From positions 1-5,877 of the forward strand of contig JBKJTP010000105.1 of NCBI GenBank assembly GCA_046590195.1: a stretch of 5,877 bases of DNA, in the 5' to 3' direction. Source of the stretch: JBKJTP01 sp046590195 (lineage in GTDB: Bacteria > Bacteroidota > Ignavibacteria > Palsa-1295). A program made the translations under genes and the position numbers. Every line of letters starts with the position of its first letter. Position 1 is the stretch's first letter. Below the pieces are notes generated by a model. It was not told the DNA's origin. It searched no databases and saw only the letters and a list, made by a program, of their open reading frames with translations. Below, piece by piece: positions 5,624-5,877 of this stretch.

Positions 5624-5877
5624 ATGAACTGGCTTTACAATAACGCAGTGCTCCCTTTGCTGAAGGGGGCATTTCGTTTATTGTCCCTCTTCGATCCAAA
5701 GGCCAAGCGTGGATTCGAAGGACGTCGTGGAATGCAAGCAGAAGTTGACGCGCATTACAAGAGCATCACGGCTGACCGCAAACGCATCTGGATCCACGTC
5801 GCATCGTTCGGTGAGTTGGAGCAAGCAAAGCCTGTCATCGAAGCGATCAAACGCGAGCAACCGACCGCGCACATCCA
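5624..5877 (+). CDS. waaA: 3-deoxy-D-manno-octulosonic acid (Kdo) transferase, 5' part
   Basis: The first 84 residues of a WaaA/KdtA-like glycosyltransferase, which moves Kdo from CMP-Kdo onto lipid A precursor at the inner membrane, the first step of LPS core building. The N-terminus has a hydrophobic anchor (MNWLYNNAVLPLLKGAFRLLSLF), the family's basic DPKAKRGFEGRRG (24-36), then RIWIHVASFGELEQAKPVIEAIK (54-76). In the last, E64 of SFGE corresponds to the catalytic-base glutamate known in WaaA. The right edge cuts off the rest of the N-domain and the CMP-binding C-domain. The frame also has an ATG at 5606 directly after an in-frame TAA. I prefer 5624 because AAAGG lies 8 bases upstream and family members tend to begin MNxLYN. 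Separated from lipA by the palindromic repeat, it may be co-transcribed with lipA or have its own promoter. Confidence 0.85.
   Translation, partial: MNWLYNNAVLPLLKGAFRLLSLFDPKAKRGFEGRRGMQAEVDAHYKSITADRKRIWIHVASFGELEQAKPVIEAIKREQPTAHI

Noticed and set aside
5421..5627. 68-codon plus-strand frame across the palindromic repeat
   Set aside because: Its translation is just the reading of the inverted-repeat element and it overlaps the waaA start in another frame.

Overview
The window looks like ordinary chromosomal DNA from a Gram-negative bacterium, most likely in the Bacteroidota/Chlorobi (FCB) group. Three things point there. A promoter at 73-103 (TTG-N20-TATATTTG) matches the Bacteroidota -33/-7 consensus (TTG...TAnnTTTG) closely. 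Almost none of the genes has a recognisable Shine-Dalgarno sequence. The Kdo transferase N-terminus (MNWLYN..., FDPKAKRGFEGRRG) resembles Bacteroidota WaaA as I remember it. Kdo transferase and an outer-membrane barrel imply an LPS-bearing outer membrane. A deeper placement, such as the Kapabacteria/Ignavibacteria side of the group, is a guess.

Layout: bases 1-60 hold the start of a leftward gene that leaves the window, with its own promoter at 73-103. From 4310 leftward to 159 lies a tight four-gene minus-strand cluster: a dolichol-kinase/CTP-dependent lipid kinase-like membrane protein (TTG start), a 572-aa secreted protein that looks like an outer-membrane beta-barrel with a helical insert, a beta-class DNA methyltransferase, and a nitrilase-superfamily amidohydrolase. 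The last three are joined by stop/start overlaps (TGATG and ATGA), so they are probably translationally coupled. A 175-bp divergent intergenic region (4311-4485), with a 14-bp perfect palindrome and candidate promoters, separates this cluster from rightward lipA (lipoyl synthase). After lipA comes a 166-bp palindromic intergenic element (5431-5596), then the 5' end of waaA (Kdo transferase), cut by the right edge.

The genes do not form one obvious pathway. LipA makes the lipoyl cofactor, WaaA builds the LPS inner core, the lipid kinase probably phosphorylates a lipid alcohol or diacylglycerol, and the nitrilase-family enzyme may serve amide or metabolite repair. The methyltransferase has no restriction partner in view and may be an orphan epigenetic enzyme.

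I found no convincing new defence or mobile system. The features most worth a second look are the multi-hairpin palindromic repeat between lipA and waaA, the strong excess of GATC/CGATCG across the whole window beside a DNA methyltransferase gene, the divergent operator-like palindrome, and the unrecognised barrel protein with its helical insert.
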